A DNA stretch of 64,000 nucleotides from Aplidium turbinatum (GCA_918807975.1 OU964932.1:2046001-2110000); one strand, 5' to 3'; shown: positions 12,201-27,600, numbered from the stretch's first letter. Numbers and translations: made by a program. The notes: generated from the letters alone by a model not told the origin.

Positions 12201-15200
12201 TGGTGGGTGAAGTCCCTTGTGACGTGACGTCAGTAAAAGATGATCAGATTGAATGTATTCTCGGAGAGAGAGAAGGAGGTACCGTCGTCATAGAGGTGAG
12301 GGTACAGCGTCATAGACGTCAACCATGCGCCGGTGTATCGTCGTTTTCTTAAGACGTCACAATAGAGCTTCCACAACGTCACTTACTCGAATTCGTACAA
12401 TGCACAATATTTTTATTAGAGCTTGTTTAATATCTCTTCTGCGAACTTCAACAAACTCCTTATATTCTAAATTTAATGTCCTTAAATTGAACGATATATT
12501 TAATCTTGAATGAGTAGTTTTTATATTGAAATCTGCTCACAATATGTTGCCTGATCAATTCCCAAATGTTTCAAATGCTTAAAATGGCGTTCATAAATAC
12601 AACGCTCGACAGAAAATTATACAGAAATTTTCCTATCGAGTTGCAAATCCAACAGACAAGAAAAAAAAATTAAAGTCCTAAGATTAAAATTTCATGAGCA
12701 CCTTCATTGTAGACCTTAAAAACAACACCTGAAGATGTTCCAAAAACGAATTAAAAAACCACTTTCTCAAAATAGTACAACAATTAGATCTGGAATTTTA
12801 ACTTCCCCATCTTGTTTACCATCACCTCGCTGCCTGCCGTTGCCTGTTACTGTTTCTAAATTTGTTTGTTTATTCTTTTTTTTTTTGGTGTTGGTCCTAT
12901 GGCCTCTTCTTTTTGTAGTTGTTTTTTTTGCATTGATGAGTGTCTCGAGACACTGTTTTTAACGTCTCAGTCTTGTTTCGGTCTCGAACCGTCAAAGTCT
13001 CGTCTTGGTCTCGGCCATCTGATGTCTCGATATTTACGTCGAGACATCGAGACATTTTGGAAGCTGTAGGCTAGTGAATACAAAGGCTTTTGTGGTGACA
13101 ATCTTATTAAACTGTGACCTTCTTCCGTTCAAGCGGAACAGTGCACGAGGTCAAGAGAGTGAAAAAATGAATTCTTTCTTGCGTATTTAGGTTATATTCT
13201 GAGTTCTGACTGCACAGTCACAAGAAGAAGTAGGCTAGCTAGTAGAGTAAAATCTTGTCCAAAGTCTCGATGCCTTGTTTCGATCTCGGCGCGTTTGTGT
13301 CCCGTCTCGACTGTAATTTTAGAAAATTGTAGGTCTCGTGTCTTGGCTTGCCTCGAAGAAAAAAGTGGGTCTTGGTCTCGACAAGTCATCTTATCCGCCT
13401 CACTTATCCGCATCAACCCAGTAAATCAGAAATTTAAAGCACTTGCAGGATAACAGCTCTTCTTTACATTTCTTGCCTAGCACAGCCGCTAGATTAATTT
13501 CTCAAACACGGTTGCAGCGTATAATTGGAAAGGTGTTTTGAAAGGTTTGACAGACAGTTCGTATAGACCTACACCCAAACGCTTTGGTCTGTTGTTTGAT
13601 CACAGAGAACCACTCTAAATCTAGTAGAGTCATTTTCAGAGGATCCGTGACCGTGTTGAGGATACCAAAGTTTCTCAGTGGATTTAACAAGGGCAACTGA
13701 TACTAAAAAAAATAAGCTCCCATATACCTCGCGAAAATGGCGTGAAAGTTGTTATTTTTGATGTTTTTCAAAATGGCCACCACCGCCATCTTGGAAAACT
13801 GATAAAGTTCTATTTCTTGACGTGGATGGCCAAAAATGACAATTTAGATGTCAATTCCCACTAATTTTGGTGTCAGAAACACAATGGAATGGCATAATTC
13901 ATGATTCAGAGTCCTCTTGACCTTAAAATCCAAGATGGTAGACGTATGCGGTCCCCTACTGTATTAAGATTCACTATCACTGCAGGACAAGTATGATGCA
14001 TAGCTGTCAGAATCACTTCCGCTATTGTCATCGCTGTTCCCTTTATATAGATGACTTGGAGTTGTTGGAAGTTCCAGGGATGGTTGAAGTGCAGGTTGGG
14101 TATAGCGTACTGGGAGGCATATGTCATTTACAAGGTGCCATCCATGGCCAATTGGTAATGGATGATTTTGAAGCTAGAAGTTCTTCTGCAGATATGTGAG
14201 GTAATTGGTGCGCTCTAAGTGTGGTGGTAGTCTGTCAGAGTCAGGTACCACTCTGATGATCGTCTTTTTCTTGAGTACTAACCACTTTGCTGCTCTCACC
14301 TCTCCCAGTGTCTTGTGTTTGCTGTCACGATAGATGTACCGGATAACAAATTTCTGCAAGTCATTGATGATTTCTTGTGTGACCGGGAGGATTGTGCCAC
14401 AACTCTTAAGGAGGTTGTAAGCTTCTGACGATTGTTCTACACGGTCAACAATAGTCTTCTTGCCTACTCCATAAAAGCAGGAGTTATGATGGCATCCGGT
14501 AAGAACATGAAGTGGGATCAAAGACTGCGTCATTGCCTTATCACACAAACATCGAGCATTTATCAGCTGAGATTTGCGTTTCAAGCACAATAGTCCTGAT
14601 AGTTGCCGAGCCACATAGGCTGCCTGAACATAGTTATCGGTATCCTTAGTGTCTATGACATCGTCTTCTGAATACTCCTCGGATCGCAGTTTACCATAGA
14701 GTGTGAACAGAGCTGTGTCTGCTTCGGCATTGGCGCATCTGAGATTCTGCAATACTTCATATGTGGTGAGATGCCTTGCTGGTTTGCCAACAACACAATA
14801 TATGAGCTGAGTAGTGATTGTAAATGCCCTTTGTTTGAAGGCAGCCTCGATGAATGCTTGAAGGCGAACTTTATTCTCTGGCTTACTAAGAAGAGCATGA
14901 AAGTCTCTACTAAAATGAAATTTGTCCTCTGACTTCATAAACACATTGCGAATGGACTGATTTTATTGACGGTGTTGTCGTTCATTATCTTTGATGGAGA
15001 AGTCTTGCTCGTACGAGTCATTCACCAAGATAATACGTTCTGCATTCCTATGTCGGTTCAGGACAAAGTTTACACGTTTCTCACCATACTCTCCCCACGT
15101 TAACTTGGTTCCATCTGCTTTTTCTCTGTCTTCAGTAGTAGGGGTTGTTAGACGCCATATTAGTCCAATGTCTACTATTGATGTGTAAATATCATGGTAA

Positions 15201-18200
15201 GGCATGCATGTTCTTGTCAGTTTTTTCTGTACGTACGCATAGTACCATTTGCATTAAATATTGAAAGGCACTCATCTGTTACTCGATGCTGCAATAAGTC
15301 TTCGATGTTTAAGTCATCACTTGCCTCAACAAGTTTGATGACAGAGGAAAATGCCTTACTCTGCATTTCTTCAGTTGCCTCAGGTTTTCACGTCCTGTCT
15401 TCTCGATTTCTTGAGTTGCAAAATTACCTCTTTTACTACATGGTATTCGAGCAGTAAGGGACTTTGTTTTGGAATAGACTCGGTCTGATCTTCTGATCAA
15501 AAGGCTGGTACGGTCTGATCTTCTGGCTTTGGTCTTGTTCCGTCTGCCTTAGCTCGGGCCAATGCATGGATAACACCTCTCATTCTTTGAGGAGCTGTGT
15601 CCAGATGTTGGTCATCCGCTACCCTTGGTCTGATGGGTGGTTCACCTGTCACCACGCTTGACTGTTTTGTATGGTTCAACTCTTTGCATCTGGCTTTCAA
15701 GTTTTTTGAGACTAGCAGAGAGGTAGGAAGGCAAGGTGGTATTTACAACTGGTCTATCTTCAATCAGCGTGGGTAGATTTAACTCAGGCAGGTCTGGCTG
15801 GACAAACATGACATTTGTACGATGTGATTGGCCACTTCCAGTCAAAGTGTCACTTTTGAAGTCATCGTTGTCGATTATACATATTGCGGGTGTTCCTTCA
15901 GAAAGTTCAAATGGACACTCAGTTGAATGCTTCAGGTCAGTAACTGACCAGAAATCTCTAAGCATAAGTACATCATTGTAACTGATTCCCAGACCATCCT
16001 TATTTAATATGTCTACCATTTCTCTGCTCTTTGCCATACCATGTAGCAGTACATATAGGTTTGTCTCAAATGCAGTACGTCTTCCAGTGATGTAGCTGGT
16101 CAAAATAGATGCAATTGATCTGACTGGGGGCGTGTCATCGACTTCAGACTTGGTGGGGTGCTTTAACCAAGTGATGAGCTTCAAGAGGAGATCATTTAGG
16201 TCTTCATTTTCTAACTCATGTATGTATGGAGGAGGCCAAGGAATAGTTTTTGTTTTGATGATCTGATCTCTGAGTCTCCCAGCTACATTTTTCACCAGGT
16301 TATCGTCGCTTACACCTAGAGAGGATATTGCAGCCTCAAGATATGAACCTGCAGCTCTCGTATCATATACCAGTTCACTCACATTCTTCTGACCTCGTTC
16401 ATGAAATGCTATGTCATTTCCGAATTCCTTGATCAGAATTTCCTTTAAGAAACTGGACTTTGCTGTGGAATAGTATCCATAATTTGAAGTAATGCGTTTG
16501 TAATCCATTAGTAGACCTTGCAGTGTACGAATTTCATGATTTTCAAAGATAACTTGACGGACATGATGAAAGAAGATTGCTTGGGCCTCTCGAAGATTAA
16601 CCTGTTGCAGATGCTCTGTATTTTCATCAGACAAAGAATTCTTCAGAGGGTTGCTGACATAATTGCGCCAACATCCACGATGATAACGAATTTCCAATCC
16701 AAACGCCGTTCGACTGTCTGGGATAGATGCGAGTATAGGGTATTCAATCTTTCTCTTATAAGCTCATCTAACAGACAAACTGTATGCAAGTTGAACTGGT
16801 TTCACGCGTCTTCTGTTGACAGAAGCAAAAGTTTGGATTTGCCAGGATTACTGTTTTTTGTGGTCCCTTCATACACCACACACAGAGATTCTTATCATGA
16901 ACCACCCCAGTACTAGAACGAAGCTTTTTAGGCACATTTTCTGGCAGTTGTTGACTTGAAGTTGATGCTTGAGCTTCTTCTTATTGTTCAGTTTTCCGTT
17001 TACGATTCTGTGCTTGCTGAATATAGCGATTACTGCTGACCTGGATGTAACATTTACTATGCATGTATAGGCCTTTAGGCCCCTTGTCCCCTTCCATTGC
17101 TGCATAGGCATGCTGAAATTTATCAAGTTCCTTACACCTAAAAGTCTTGCTTTTCAGATTCTCCCACTTTGTATCAGATGCATTGTCCATACGATCATCA
17201 GCTATACACGGTTGTTGACATAATATGCATTTTAATTCAGGCCCTGCGTTAGGCACATCACTTATTCTCTACTATCCATGCTTAATGAATCTTAAGCAAT
17301 AAACCTGCAAAAAGTAAACAGAAATCTCAATCAGTCAGCATTCTTGGTTTACATTTTAGTTTCAGAGGATCCGTGACCGTGTTTACGATACGGTACCAAA
17401 GTTTTTCAGTTAATTTAAAAGCATCATATTTGTCCTGCAGTGATAGTGAATCTTAATACAGTAGGGGACCGAATACGTCTGCCATCTTGGATTTTGATGT
17501 CAAGAGGACTCTGAATCATGAATTATGCCATTCCATTGTGTTTCTGACACCAAAATTAGTGGGAATTGACATCTAAATTGTCATTTTTGGCCATCCACGT
17601 CAAGAAATAGAACTTTATCAGTTTTCCAAGATGACAGTGGCGGCCATTTTGAAAAACGTCAAAAATAACAACTTTCCCTCCATTTTCGCGAGGTATATGG
17701 GAGCTTATTTTTTTTAGTATCAATTGTCCTTGTTAAATCCACTGAGAAACTTTGGTATCCTCAACACGGTCACGGATCCTCTGAAAATGACTCTACTAAT
17801 CGTTCAGTTAAAATTAAAACTGTACCAGTGAGCCATAAGTATTCCTTTCCATTGAATGGAGCGCTTCTTTCAAATTGCGCTTCATAACAAATGTCTAGAG
17901 TTGAAATGTGTTGTTTTATCTCACCCTTCTTTTGCTTGAAGAACTAACATTTTAACATTTCACTTATTAATATTTTAGGGAAGAAAACTTATTGTCAAAT
18001 TACAATACTTTTCTAGATCAATGTCGCTGGGAAAGGATTAGCCGATGTGATACCCTCTTTCACATATTTGTTGACTATCACAAGTATATCTCCCAACGAA
18101 GGTATGAGAAAAGTTCTCTGTCACTTTCTTGTTATTGGTGTGAAAAGCGCCAGCGTCGCATTGTGACGCACGCTGCAAAGGAAATATTCCTACCACTGGA

Positions 18201-21200
18201 CAGCGACGTATTTATCTTCTGACTATTGCTTGACTTTATGCTTGCGTTGCACTGAATGCACATTGTGCATGTAGGCTATGGTGGAGTGTTTAACCCATAT
18301 TTTATGATATAGCTTAATTTGATTACGCTGACTGACATTTTACTGAATGAGAGTGACGCAATGTCAACTCAGGGAGCTACGGGGGAGGACAGACCGTCGA
18401 AGTCACCGGTAACGGATTCTCACAAAACTCTGTCATAACCATCTGTGGCAACATCTGTGAGATAGATGGCGCGTCCTTGGCCTCGACGAGTGTCATGTGC
18501 ATCACACCAGCCAACGGATACCTTGCTGACGGTTAGTACTTTCAGGTCGGGAAAGGTCAGCAGCAGCAAGTGACTGATCAGTCTAGGGCCAGTAAAAGTC
18601 ACTAAAGTCATATTTTTTTCGGTGGTACAGAAAGTTGTCAAACTGATAACAGTGAAACAACGACGTTGTTACGGGGGGGTCAATTTAAGAAGTTATAAAG
18701 TCATAAAAAGTCATATTTTCTGTTTCAGATCATAAAGTATGACTTTGCATTTTTACTTTAAAATGTGAATATTGAACCCTAGTAACTTCGTAAATGCAGT
18801 TCAAACAGCTGCTCCTGTAGACATTGAAATTTGGTAATTTGTGGATGAGGGAAGCAGTGAGAGTTCTCAAGCTGAGTTTTACGAAGCATTGGAAGCAACA
18901 GTTTCATTATTTTCTGTAGCCTAGTAATAGCGCTTGCTGTTTGATAGCCTATCTATTTGCATTGTGGCATCATCAGACTATCTAGTCTCTGAATATTATA
19001 AACACTTGCAGTAGGCAGCCAGTGCTGAGATCTTAAGAGCCAAGGGTAGGCTACTTTTCGAGCTCAGAGCTTTGACTCTTATTACTTAGTAGCTGGTTTA
19101 GTAGGTACATGCATTAAACATTTGAACTTTTGTAGTGATTTTCAAGTGAAACAGAAGTGTTTTGTTAGTTGTTCGAGTGTGTTGTTGTTTAAAATACATG
19201 TAAAAACTTACAAACGAGTTATTGATTAAGGAGATTAGCAAAAATTTGATGCTCTAAAAATAAAGTCATATTTTTCAATTTTTAGGTCATAAAAAATGGC
19301 CCTGCAGTGATCACCTATCAAACCCGGATGGGCAAAACCTCGCTACTAATAGAGTTTAGGCTTAGCAGGATATTACATCGGCTTGGGAACATACCAAAAT
19401 GTTGTTGTGTGTTAGCTAGCCTAGCCTGTATTACACGTAGCAGTATATTTTGCTGAAACCATACAATGTTATAACTTTAAAATTTAAATGATTGGTTGAG
19501 GTTAGAGGAAGTGTGGCCTATCAATAGTGAAGGTGGGTTGTTATGGGTATCCCATGCATACTTTTGTGAATTTTCGAGACTATCTAAATTGTAATCAGGA
19601 CACGTTTGTCACATCGTCATAAGTCATCAGTAAATTCAATAAAGTTTTAGAACAGCCACAGATGAATTTCGAACTGAATATTTCACAAGTCACCTTTTCA
19701 TAATATTCTCTTTGGTTTGCAATTTTGGCTTGCATTGATAAACATGAAACGGAACCTTGCAGTAGGCAAAGCAACAAATTGCAGCCTCTGATGTGCAGGT
19801 AGGCTACTTGTACAAACCCTAGCGTGAACAAAAAACATGTCCATTGAAGTCATTGTAATTGATAATAATGCAAAAACGCAGGAACTACCGACTGTACAAT
19901 CACAGTTGCTAATGGAGAAGATAGCTACTCAACGACGATATCATACCACTACCAATCGAGCATGACCCCAGAGATAACATCAGTAAACCCCAGCATAGGG
20001 GGCACAGGAGGGGGAACGTTGATCACTATCACAGGATCAGGTTTTTCGTAAGTTGTCAAGTCTTTGTTTTAATAACTCATGACATTTCCATAGTCGGCCA
20101 GACTTTGACTACAGTGACAACTTTCTCACTGGCGGCAAGTACGTTCCATGCAACGATTGTTTGGGCGCGATATCAACTTTACAAACCTATAAAGTAAAAA
20201 AAAATCATCAAAGGCGCTGCCTGATATTTTCCACTAGAGGTTAATTAAAGCACAGATGTATCTACTGGTCACAATTATTAACAAATCAGAAGATGCCATA
20301 TCGCAACGATAACGCTTCTGCTCTTTTCTAGCTCGACACCCACTGTAAACATCGACGGGAGCACGTGTGATGTTGTGACAGCAGCCGACACCACGATTAC
20401 TTGCACAACTAATTCCCACCAGGGTTCCATGCAGGCCAAGGTACGTGCTGGAGGTTATTAGCTTATAGGCTTATTTCATTCTTGCAGCATGAGCAGAAAA
20501 ATACCAGACTCATTGACGGAGCTGCGTTAGCCCAGAACAGTTGAGCAAAATAAGGCCGGTCGAACGTCATGTTTTTTTTATAAGATTGTTTAGGCAACGG
20601 TTAGCTTTTAGGATTGGCTAAGATTAGATATTGTTTTCATAATTTTGTTTAGGCGGCATCACTGCATCAAACACATGCTGGCTTACGACGTTGCTGTTGA
20701 AATGGCATATTACATTATCAATTATTATTAATATGCTAACTTGTTAGGAAAAAAAGCTTAACTTAGCAAGCGAATGATTGTTAGCCTATAAAAATGATTT
20801 TAGTTCTTTTTTTATTTATCTTTCTATTTCGGAATATACGTACACTTCTCCAAATAATGTAATCCTCGCCCGAGTTTGCTTTCAAAAGTATATACCACCC
20901 CAAGCTGCGTCCCCGAGTGTTATAGAAGTTGATCGACTTAGTTTTTAAATTATTGGATATATTTAGTTGCGTCAGGTGAGTCGATCCAAGCATGAGATGC
21001 CCAGAGTAGGCTAAAGTTGAACGTTTTTCATACTTCGATCAAAGCTATTAGAAAATGGATGGATGCACTTTTGTCTTAGAGAGATGGCGAAGCGCCTCTG
21101 TCTTCAAAACTTGAAATTGCTTCTCCACTTTATATGGATCAACAAAAAGATTGCTTTCTACTTAAATAAGTTTTGCTTTTGCAAACAGTAACTTTTCGTT

Positions 21201-24200
21201 AAGAAAATCACGGTTAACTGCGACTTGGTAAATGTCCTTTTACTTCATTTGAAGGTGATTAACTTTGAGATGAATGAATGAAGTGGACCTTGAAACAATA
21301 TAGAACAATGTCGTTCTCTTCAACAGGTAGAAGTCAATGTTGGATCAAAAGGAATCGCGACGCAAAATGCAGCAGACTTCTATTACATCGATCGATGGTC
21401 CTCCGTGTTCACTTGGGGAGGAACCAGCCTTCCGGTTGACAAGGACTTTGTCGTTATACAAAAAGTAAGGATTTGTGTGATAGTTTGGACATGGACAGGC
21501 TGCAATGATTCAAGATGCAGCAAAATATGCTTCTCTTTGACCTTTTATTAGATTGGCCGAGTTGAACGCTCGTGTCTGCAAGGACGTAAGCACATCTGCT
21601 TTCCATGGCGTGTAACGATATGCTATTTTTCAATGGCAGTATCCAAGTGTTCCATTCCTTATTCCAACTATTGCTTTTTGTACTAAATTTTGACATGCAC
21701 TTTTAGATTAATCTCATAGTAATTGATAAGCGTTTATTTTAAGCAATAAAATACTTTGACAAGTAGGTGGGATTTGGTGAGCTTGTGTCAATCGGGTAGG
21801 GAATGAGATAGAGAATTGTTTGAGTGTAACTGCAATATGCGTCGATCTCGTCCACTTGTCATTAAAAGAATGTCTGTTTAAACACCAACCTTACTGTCAG
21901 GGCCAGACTGTACTCTTGGACACAGACACAGCAGTGATGACCATGCTGCTTATCGACGGAGGAGAGCTGATATTCGACGAGCAAGATGGTGCTGGAGTAT
22001 CCTTGCACGCTGAGAACATCCTCATCACTAACGGGGGACTCTTGCAGGTGAGCGTAACTGTGAACCAATCCAGCTTTAACATCTCAAAGTGATCATACCA
22101 CTTGTATTTCTGAAGTCCATGTGAACCTGACCAAGTCTATTCACTTGTTATGTTTAATCGTTTGATTGCATGGTGGTTGATGGATCGTTGTATAACTTAA
22201 AATTTACCTTAACATCGGGAAGCCAGAACTGAGATCGAGAGACATCAGCGTCTACTTGATGACTCATAGTAAATACTACGGTGGTTTAGTTGTTTTAACA
22301 GGCCAACCTGGACCCGTTAAGTTGTGTTTCTAATGTTGATTTTGGGCAATGTTCATAGTGGACCCTGATCACTTGGCTAGTAATTGCTAACTACCTGTTT
22401 GAACAGAATAATTTATTTTTAACTATACAGTTTCTTTCTGATTTACTTTTCACGCAGATGATATTATCAAGCCAACATACTTGTCTATTATCTTATGAAA
22501 TTTGTGGCCACGTTATAATGTTCATGTGTTGTTGCTTTTGTTATTTTCTAACTCCAGCTGTGCTTCTGCGTTTACTGTGTCTTGTGGTGGACATAAATGA
22601 AATGAAAGTGAACTGAGAAATACTTATCTATCTGTAAACACGTCCGGTCCAAAACCAAAGTCATGCTTTATACTGTATTTTACCAAACTGCAAATTTTAG
22701 TTGGTTTCTTACGCAGCACAATTAATTATGAGACAGCTGCACCCGCGTAATTGGAAACGAAGAGCTTCAGGGATGTTTGGCCCAGTGGAAACAGCCTGAG
22801 ATTGTTCATCTTATTACATAACCACAGTATGTTCTGTTGAAGGTATATTCTCACTCAGGTTGGAACGGAAGCTTCACCATTCATGAAGAAAGCTCAGATT
22901 GTGATGTATGGCAACTTGAGATCACCCGAGCTTCCCATTTACGGGGCCAAAACTCTGGCCGTGCGAAACGGTACTCTGGACCTACACGGGTTGCCGGTGG
23001 ACAACACCTGGGCACGATTAGCGTCAACTGCTGAAGCGGGAGCGACAGAGGTGAAGAGCAATTTATTCATTTCAGTTGCTTGAAGATCCGTAAAATGATA
23101 GAGAATAAAACTGTTTGTGTCTATGACGGAGTAGGGGTCATGGTATGGTTTAGGGCCAAGTTCCACCTGGCACACGTTTCTGGCCGCCAAAATCATGTGT
23201 GATTAGTGAATAGTTACCACCCAAAGAAAACACAAAACACTGGACTCAAGTACAGGGGACAAAATGGTTTCATTTTCAATCTCGAATGTATTATTTCATC
23301 ACTATCGTCATATAGGCCTGCAGCGCCCAAGAGTATAGCTTGCACTGTGGATGTGGCGCTATATGTTATTAGTAGGACGATTTTTTTTGTAACCTAAAAA
23401 ACTCAAAAAGGTGACTTTAATTTTGCGAAAACAAGAAAACGAAAAAAATGGCAGCAATTCAACATAAAAAAGCATCTAAATTAGTTTCAATTTGTACTCA
23501 AATCATAATCACACTTTCAAATTACACAATGGACTGTATGTATTGTTTTACATTCTCTGGCAGGAAGTTTCTGTCAAATCAAACACGTTATAGCTGTTGC
23601 AGGGAAAACAAGTGACTAAATGTCGTTAACACAATTTGTTTTATCGAAGTAGAACAGTGCCATAACCATAGTAGAAGGTTTATTAAAAGTTTTGACACTA
23701 CATAGAATGTAAATTCATCTCTCCAGTAGCAATGAAAGATAAATAAATAGGGGATTAGGCAAAAAATATGCAAAAAAAAGTGACCCAACAAATAAAAAGT
23801 AACTTAAAAAATCGGCCTGGTTATTAAAATTATGAAGTCTTAGAGAAATTAAACGTGACAACGGGCTTAGAACGTATCGTCATAATGATAATAATAATTT
23901 TCCACACTTGTCAAGAGTGTGTAGATTGTATGTTGACAATATAAAAGAGGGTAGTTGCTTCCTTCGTCGCGACTCCGTCTGTGCACTTTTTTGACGGCTT
24001 TCATGCACAGACAGCAGTAGGTTACGACGGGGAAGACCACCAAGGCAAATGTTTCGTACGTAGTCATACGCATATCTATAAATGTCTAGTTAGCACATTT
24101 GCTGTTGTGACGCGTATTTGTGAGGCGTTCATCAACATGTTTTGTGATTGCGATATTAGGTTCATTGTTACATCGGTGCAACGTGTCGAAACATGACAAT

Positions 24201-24620
24201 ATATTATCTTTCAGATCAATCTACAAATCCCCGTTGATTGGCGTGTCGGAGATAAAATCGTTATAGCGACAACTGGTCTGCGACATTCTCAATCAGAGAA
24301 CGAAGAAATGGAGATCTCGGCCATATCGTCAGGTTTGTATGGGAAACATTTTTGTTTTGCATTTGCTTGTGTCACATATTTTTTATCAGCAATGACAAGC
24401 TTGCACCTGGGCTGCATTCATTACGTCTGGTGGAAGTCATACAGCAGTGCAGTGGGCAAGAAGCGCATTTTGATTGTTCATTCACAGATCAACGCACCCT
24501 GACTCTCACTGAGGCTCTGACGTACAAACATCTTGGCGTAACGGAAACTCTCGGAGGTGTCGACGTCGATTTCAGAGGTTGGTTGGTTTTACAACTCATA
24601 GAGTTGCTTTTAGCACATGA

Positions 24621-24672
<52 letters not shown>

Positions 24673-27600
24673 CTGTGTATGTCCTATTTTAATCCGTGGC
24701 GTCCCCGTTACCGAAAGTGGCCGGATCCACTTCCACGGGCCGCAATCGCCTCCAGACCCTGCCTCTGCATTGACCCGTCCAAAGCATCCTCTCTTGTCAA
24801 GCCGACTTTGTTCCTTGCTTTACACCAATAGATAATATTGAAAAATGTTTTATACGAGAAAAGCATAAGTTGCAGAGAAGTTTAAAATTGTTTTCATTTT
24901 GCTTTATTTTTGCAATACACATTAATGACGTATTTGTGGTCACATGACCGTATCTGTGGTCACATGACCGTATCTGTGGTTTGGGATCTCACCAACCACC
25001 ATGGGCTAACAAACCGTCTTCTCCAGCCGAGGTTGGCCTCTTGACCAGAAACGTCGTCTTCAGGGGCTCCGATGACCACGCCTGGCACGATGAGATAGCC
25101 AAGTGCAAGGAGGGCTTCAACACAGGGATGTTTGCCACGCAAACCTGCTTCCAGGTTAGTAGAGGATTTCGACACAAAGTTTTCCATTTTTGTTTTCTAA
25201 ACCGCTTGCACAGTAAATTGATGAAGCTGAGTATGAACGGAAGCAAAGAAAGTACCCAATTGTTTAGTGACGCCATGAAACAATTACCTCGTAACGTTCG
25301 TTTGGTTTCCAGGGTCGATTTGGTGAGGAAGTTGGTTCGGACCAGTTCGGTGCTTCCATCATGATGCACTCCCAAGAACCAAGCTCCCCCTTTATAATGT
25401 CTAGGATCGAGAACATTGAAGTGACATACGCCGGACAAGCCTTCAGACTGGGACGGTAGGTCAGAAGTGTGCATCACGTCAAAACAAAGAAGAGAAATTT
25501 GTCAGAATGATTGTCATTTATCATCTTCAATCATCGAATTCTTGACGCCAATCATCAACATACACAGGATATGGTTTCTCTAGGTTATTGTGACTTGTAT
25601 ATTGTAAGTTTTTGTACATTGTTGGGCTATGCATTGTTGGCTATGCTGTTTGAGGTTTGCCATTATTTACAGGTACCCAATCCACTGGCACTTAATGGGA
25701 GATGTGCAGGGCATGTACGTGAAAAGCTGTTCCATCCACAAGACTTTCAACCGAGCGATCACCATCCACGGTAGGTGTCCCTCCAACGTGTTGTTTAATA
25801 TGTTTTATTATTAGAGATTAGAAAGATGGAAGACAATGCAAAGATATAAAGATGAAGATTTTCAGTGTCGCTCTCAAGATGAAAATTTAAAGAAAAGTTT
25901 CTTCAGTTTGTTAACATTGGCGAGTACGTTAATTGCCTTAGAGTTAATCTTTGGTTGTTGGTAACTATTGTAATAAAATCTACGTCCTGCCGCGTTCAGT
26001 TGATAACATTGGTCTAGACAATTTTTGCTCTATGAACTTTGAAAACTGATTTAGAGTATCTTTGGGATGCAGAATCCGAATCTGATCTGAGATTTTGCCT
26101 ATCACGTCAGATTTGTGAGATATGATAACAGCAAATTGTTACTTTTGTCAAAAGTGGAAGATTTGATGTTGCGTTTATCACACATACACATTGTGCTACA
26201 ACCAGAAATCCAGGCCATGTGGTGCATAAGTAGCTGAAATACACCCACCAACTATAATTTTGATACCAATTTTTTTTCTAAGCAACATTATTAACAAGGC
26301 AGTAGTAACAAGCTAAAAGGGAGGCTAAAAGTATAACTGACCTCCTCTCTCCGTCAATGTTTTGCATGAAACCACAAAGATTTAAGCAGGTCTATGACGA
26401 CGCTTGTTCAGTAACCTTATTTAGGCTGTTTTGGCCTGTCTAACACTCACCTTTCGTTATAGCACTGCATATGTTGGTGGTAAACGCAACGCCAAATCTT
26501 CCACTTTTGACAAAAGTAACAATTTGTGGTCATCATATCACACAAAACTGACGTGATTGGATAAATCTGACATCAGATTCAAATTCAGCACCCCAAAATT
26601 ACTCTAAATCAATCTTCGAAGTTCATGGAGCAAAAAAAAAAAGATTTTTTTTTGTAGACCAGTGTTATCCTTTCTTCACACAGGGACGCACAATCTCCTG
26701 GTGGAATCGAACGTGGTTTATGACATCATGGGAGGCGCCATCTTCATAGAGGATGGCATCGAGACTGGCAATATCATCCAATACAACCTCGCCGTATTCG
26801 TACGTCAAAGCACGTCTTTGCTCAATGACGACATCACACCCGGTAAGCTGATTTCATCACTTGCATTATGACGTGTGTTGAAGCAATATAGCGATGACGT
26901 GTGATCATGATTCGGTAAACGCATCACTTGACGATGATCAGAATATTTCTTAAAGCAGATGGCATGACGTGATTGTAGCAGCAAGCGTCGATCGTATCAA
27001 GGCGAGGCGGAATGGAGTTTTATGCAGCTTTTTGAAAACGTACAGAAAAGTACCTTATAGGTCGACGGCATAAAGGTTCTTTACAACAATCTGCCAAAAG
27101 CCAGATCTCAGATAAACCTCATTGACCAAGAACCCTTGCAATTTTATCCGGTGTTTTCGTTTGAATGAAATGTTTTTTGCAAAATTTTCGAAACCACGTT
27201 CACCAGAAGTAGAACTAGTTGCTGTTTGTCAGCTCGTCGCATGGTTACGTTCCCTGGCCGCCACAAAACAATAAAGTCTGTTGTTTTGAGTTATTGGCAA
27301 AAATTCACAATGGATTTTGATGATGAGCTGTACTCCACAGCCGCGTACTGGGTCACCAATCCCGACAACATTTTACGTCACAATCACGCTGCGGGAGGAA
27401 CCCACTTTGGGTTTTGGTATCGAATGCACAAGAACCCGGACGGCCCTTCCTTTGACCCCAACATATGCCAGCAGAACGTGGAGCTTGGGACTTTCGAAAA
27501 CAACACGGTTCACTCTCAGGGATGGTTTGGACTCTGGATATTCCAAACTTACCATCCTATGGTCGGGGGAGGGTGAGAGTTCATATGACGTAATGCAGTG

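Larger units (their letters stand above)
13622..17798 (-). mobile_element. Large TIR DNA transposon, Academ-like, 4.2 kb
   Basis: Ends carry 378-base terminal inverted repeats (13622-13999 and 17421-17798) starting TAGTAGAGTCATTTTCAGAG, flanked by a 3-bp duplication ATC (13619-13621, 17799-17801). Inside, minus-strand frames read in order: CxxC/HxxC zinc-finger-like segments, a helical region, then a nuclease-like domain. A 3-4-bp duplication and an XPG-like nuclease fit the Academ superfamily; that name is tentative. The reading frame is broken into at least four pieces, so the copy is probably not autonomous. It lies in the intron between exons 12132 and 18017. Confidence 0.8.
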
